64,000 nucleotides of DNA, taken from the NCBI GenBank assembly GCA_947444305.1, contig CANEZP010000008.1:22682-86681 (forward strand). Reading direction: 5' to 3'. Below, piece by piece: positions 61,375 through 64,000 of this stretch. Both the position numbers and the translations under genes were made by a program. The notes under the pieces were generated by a model. That model saw only the letters and a program-made list of their open reading frames with translations. It did not search any database and had not been told where the DNA came from. Within the stretch, counting starts at the first letter, position 1. Each line of letters starts with the position of its first letter. This DNA comes from Pseudobdellovibrionaceae bacterium (GTDB lineage: Bacteria; Bdellovibrionota; Bdellovibrionia; Bdellovibrionales; UBA1609).

Positions 61375-63261
61375 TCAGACTTCGGCTAGTTCGATGGCGC
61401 GATTCATGACGCGTTCAAATTCTTTGCTCAAGGCTTCGAGTCGCGCGTTTTGACTCATATCCCCGATCATGGCTTCGGGCGCAAAACTTAATGCTTCACA
61501 CTGTGTCAAAAGATTCTGAATCGGCACCGCGAGTTCGTTGCGCAAAGAAGGCGGAGTTTTCTCGAGCAATAGCGAGAGCTGCAAGTTCGCGCCCCCCTGA
61601 TCGGAGAGCTGGCCGAGTATGTAATAGCTGGCGTTCGTCATCTCGACGCCGGCGCGGCGGAATTCTTTGGCGGCGATGTGTTCGCGGATCTTCTTTAAGC
61701 GGCGGCCGAGCACGAGTTCCAAAGAAACTTTCTTAGGCTTACGGCGCAATCGCCGCCAGCCGAAATAAATTAAGAACAGCGCTACGCTTAAATAAAGAAT
61801 GATCGTCACGATGGAGAGCGCCACCGGATCCGAGGAATAACGATTCAGGTCGGTCGCGAGCGCGGGCAACTTCGGGCCCTCGTCCCGTGCGGGACTTGCG
61901 GTAACGGGCGCTGGCGTAGCGCCCGGTGCGGCGCTGCCGGTTCCGGTGACGGTAATGTCGAGCGGCTGTGAACTGACGTTGGTGAATTTCTTCGACTCAG
62001 GATCGAAGACCGCCACGCTCATCGGCGGAATCTTGAAGGCTCCGGGCTCACGCGGGATAACCAGGACTTCGAACTCCTTGAAGCTGGTCCCGTCTTTATT
62101 AAACTTTGCTTGCGACTTTTGATCGTAAAGTTCGAAACCAGGCGGCAAATCGATCTTGGGAAGCTCGATCAATTTCGCGTTGCCCTGCCCTTCGAAACGC
62201 ACGCGTAATGTTACGGGCTGGTTGGTAATCCCGGCCGGCGGTTCGAACTGCGCGGTCAAACGGAAGCGGCCGACCGCGCCCGTAAAATTCGAAGGACGGT
62301 CATTAACCGGTACGTCTTCGACTTCGATGGCGATCTCACGGCTTGCCTTGGTGAACTGGTAAGGGCGGCCGAAGCCGAAATTCGTAGGCGTAAGAACGGT
62401 GCACTTCGCTTTGTACGGATCCACTTTCGCCTTACCCGGACGAATCGGGAACAGCGCGTACGACACCAGCAAAGCCCGTTGGTAGGGAATGTTGTTGATC
62501 ACCGTTTGCTCGAAGTTGAGCCGGGTGGCCATCTCGAGTTCTTCTTTCCAAAAACCTTTAAGGTCGGGATATTTTAGGGTGTCAATGTCGCGGATCTGGC
62601 CCCGGGTGTAGAGGTAAAAGCCGACGATGACTTGCTCACCGACGTATACCTTTTGTTTATCAACCTCGGCTTGGATAAAAAACGCGTCGTTGGGATTCAC
62701 GGGCGGTCCGCCTTGCGGCTGCCCCGGCATCTGGCGCGCTCCAGGGAAGTTACGTTGGAGGATCTGATTGAAGAGTTCCTCTTCCTCGTCGAGCATGCCT
62801 AGCGGATCGGGCCGGTTGTTGCCCGGGCGCCCCGCTTGTTGATTCGGATTTTTGCGCTGGTTGCTCACAGTGATGGCGATGGGTTTGGTCGGGTAAGCCT
62901 TACCGTCGACCGTGATCGGGATAGCCGGGATTTGGATGTTGCCCGGCTTCACGACGGTGAGCATGTAATTAAAATTTCGCGACTGTTGGGTGACGAAGCG
63001 GCCGTTCGTAAAGCTCGAGCGTGTTTCAACGCCGGTCGAAGAATTGATCAATTCAAAACCGGGGATATTCGGGAAACCGGGATCGTCAACGTTAACGCTT
63101 TCTTGCGCGCTGATCGAAATCGTTAGATTTATCACATCACCGACGCCGACCTGATTGCGATCAACGCCGGCCGTGACTTCGATGCCCTTGCCGTCTTGCG
63201 CGAAGGCGGGGAAATAAAAAAGCGGGAGTAAAACAAAAACGAACTTCAACACGTCTACCAA
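61375..63261 (-). CDS. batD: BatD family protein
   Basis: 628 residues. Signal peptide (VFVLLPLFYFPAFA), repeated Ig-like beta domains (VTAGVDRNQVGVGDVINLTI, VDKQKVYVGEQVIVGFYLYT, VTLRVRFEGQGNAKLIELPK), one C-terminal membrane helix (VALSIVTIILYLSVALFLIYFGW), and a cytoplasmic helical tail. This is the BatD layout of the Bacteroides aerotolerance (bat) operon, thought to work with MoxR/vWA proteins. It overlaps the upstream TPR gene by 7 bp. Confidence 0.88.
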   Translation of the reverse strand: MVDVLKFVFVLLPLFYFPAFAQDGKGIEVTAGVDRNQVGVGDVINLTISISAQESVNVDDPGFPNIPGFELINSSTGVETRSSFTNGRFVTQQSRNFNYMLTVVKPGNIQIPAIPITVDGKAYPTKPIAITVSNQRKNPNQQAGRPGNNRPDPLGMLDEEEELFNQILQRNFPGARQMPGQPQGGPPVNPNDAFFIQAEVDKQKVYVGEQVIVGFYLYTRGQIRDIDTLKYPDLKGFWKEELEMATRLNFEQTVINNIPYQRALLVSYALFPIRPGKAKVDPYKAKCTVLTPTNFGFGRPYQFTKASREIAIEVEDVPVNDRPSNFTGAVGRFRLTAQFEPPAGITNQPVTLRVRFEGQGNAKLIELPKIDLPPGFELYDQKSQAKFNKDGTSFKEFEVLVIPREPGAFKIPPMSVAVFDPESKKFTNVSSQPLDITVTGTGSAAPGATPAPVTASPARDEGPKLPALATDLNRYSSDPVALSIVTIILYLSVALFLIYFGWRRLRRKPKKVSLELVLGRRLKKIREHIAAKEFRRAGVEMTNASYYILGQLSDQGGANLQLSLLLEKTPPSLRNELAVPIQNLLTQCEALSFAPEAMIGDMSQNARLEALSKEFERVMNRAIELAEV

Positions 63262-63944
63262 TCCTTTTCGGGCTGGGCCTGCTTCGCGCCTTTGTCATTT
63301 TCTTCGGCGCGGATGCTTTGTTCTTGGTTCTTAATCTCGTCCAAAATCTTTTTCACGTCTTGCGGACTCAGCTCTTTACTGTCGAACGGTTTAGGCTGCG
63401 GCTTATCTTTTTTCGGCGGCGACTTTTGGTCTTCTTTATCGTCTTGCCCTTTGCCTTTTTGGTCCTTGGGATCTTGGCCCTCTTTGCCTTCGCCCTCGCC
63501 CTCACCGCCGCCCTGCCAGAGCAGCTCGATGTTGGTTTTGACCTCTTGCGATTCGGGCGAAAGCTCGAGCGCTTGCTGGTACGAAACTAAGGCTTCGTCG
63601 ATCTTTTTACCCTTGGCCTGCACACCCGCGAGATTAAACAAGACTTCGAACTTATGCGGTGAATCGGCCGGCAACAGACGCAAAATCGACTTATACGCCT
63701 GTTCGGCCTTGCCGAACTCTTCGTTGGCTTCGAGGGAGCGCGCGATATTTAAATGCAGTTCGGGATTAAGCGGATCGTCCTCGAGGGCCTTCATAAAATC
63801 TTGGTACGCGGGGAAATATGATTTGGCCTCGAACTTCTTTAAGCCGTCGCGGTTGCGCATGTACGAATCGTACGTCGCCGCTCCGGCCTGGCTGCTCGTG
63901 CAAACAACTAAGGGCAAAATAAGGTTAATCCAGCGGCACTTCAA
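63255..63944 (-). CDS. TPR protein of the bat operon (BatC/BatE-like)
   Basis: 229 residues from TTG 63944, chosen because GGAGAGG lies 6 nt upstream and the signal peptide (KCRWINLILPLVVCTSSQAGAA) starts at once; GTG 63983 is an alternative. Two or three TPRs (SYFPAYQDFMKALEDDPLNPELHLN, FNLAGVQAKGKKIDEALVSY) followed by a Gly/Glu/Lys-rich disordered tail. In bat operons such TPR proteins lie between batB and batD. Just upstream, codons ending in TGA at 63980 could be the tail of batB, but too little is seen. Confidence 0.75.
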   Translation of the reverse strand: MKCRWINLILPLVVCTSSQAGAATYDSYMRNRDGLKKFEAKSYFPAYQDFMKALEDDPLNPELHLNIARSLEANEEFGKAEQAYKSILRLLPADSPHKFEVLFNLAGVQAKGKKIDEALVSYQQALELSPESQEVKTNIELLWQGGGEGEGEGKEGQDPKDQKGKGQDDKEDQKSPPKKDKPQPKPFDSKELSPQDVKKILDEIKNQEQSIRAEENDKGAKQAQPEKDW

Positions 63945-64000
63945 AGCGGCCTCTCCAAATCCTGCCTTCGGATTTTCTTTCACCCATGAACAACTCGAGC

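Noticed and set aside
63980..64000. Tail of a batB-like gene
   Set aside because: Six codons and a TGA are in a plausible place, but too short to support a feature.
1..64000. CRISPR array, prophage, insertion sequence
   Set aside because: No regularly spaced repeats, transposase, integrase or phage structural gene was seen in the window.

Overview
The window looks like chromosomal core DNA of a Gram-negative, flagellate-type bacterium of the Bdellovibrionota (Bdellovibrio/Oligoflexia-like) lineage. This is an inference from gene content: many lipoproteins and small outer-membrane barrels, an LPS-type glycosyltransferase, the block smc / ftsY / NptA / zapA / fau / rny / tyrS, a large chemotaxis cluster, BatD and two lytic transglycosylases, B12-dependent ribonucleotide reductase, and an orphan cyclic-di-GMP-I riboswitch RNA of the kind called merRNA in Bdellovibrio. 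GC content is moderately high. No insertion sequence, integrase, prophage or CRISPR array was seen.

Layout. 1-9.6 kb: envelope and housekeeping genes (GT9 glycosyltransferase, OM barrel, hotdog thioesterase, zinc metallopeptidases, ChaA-type antiporter, methyltransferase, zinc-ribbon protein). 9.6-12.9 kb: an AT-richer lipoprotein, a possible 41-aa secreted peptide, tRNA-Arg(TCG) with an inverted partial copy of its 3' end, an NYN-domain protein with a Gly/Ser/Arg-rich tail, and queF. 12.9-20.4 kb: DUF2799 lipoprotein, TrmH, a eukaryotic-type AdoMet decarboxylase, GT2, CinA-like protein, AarF/UbiB kinase, acyl-CoA dehydrogenase, small proteins. 20.4-25.3 kb: nrdJ, iscS, an A-type Fe-S carrier, then a 650-bp repeat region made by duplicating the 3' end of the next gene together with a long palindrome. 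25.2-38.1 kb, mostly on the minus strand: ferredoxin with an RGG-like tail, tyrS, rny (HD active site lost), fau, zapA, NptA, ftsY, and smc at the far end, interrupted by a plus-strand nucleosidase and an OM barrel. 38.4-47.9 kb: GT-C-like membrane protein, SbmA/YddA-type ABC transporter, OmpA lipoprotein, ppdK, glycyl-tRNA synthetase. 47.9-56.8 kb: J-like membrane protein, Mrp/ApbC ATPase, orphan riboswitch RNA, and two divergent chemotaxis operons (cheY / STAS-CheX / MCP / CheR-REC-CheB fusion on minus; cheA / cheW on plus). 56.9-64 kb: lipoprotein, MltD-like and Slt-like lytic transglycosylases, BatD and a TPR protein.

Points of most interest: (1) an orphan c-di-GMP-I riboswitch with its own terminator lying tail-to-tail with the chemotaxis operon; (2) an RNase Y whose HD catalytic residues are replaced; (3) a class II (eukaryotic-type) AdoMet decarboxylase with all catalytic residues; (4) CheR-REC-CheB in one chain with the phospho-acceptor Asp replaced by Glu; (5) a STAS-CheX fusion; (6) a tandem duplication carrying a fossil gene end and a palindrome; (7) several genes with a -10-like box exactly 6-7 nt upstream of ATG and no Shine-Dalgarno sequence, suggesting leaderless mRNAs. 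All family assignments come from reading motifs by eye; no database search was run.
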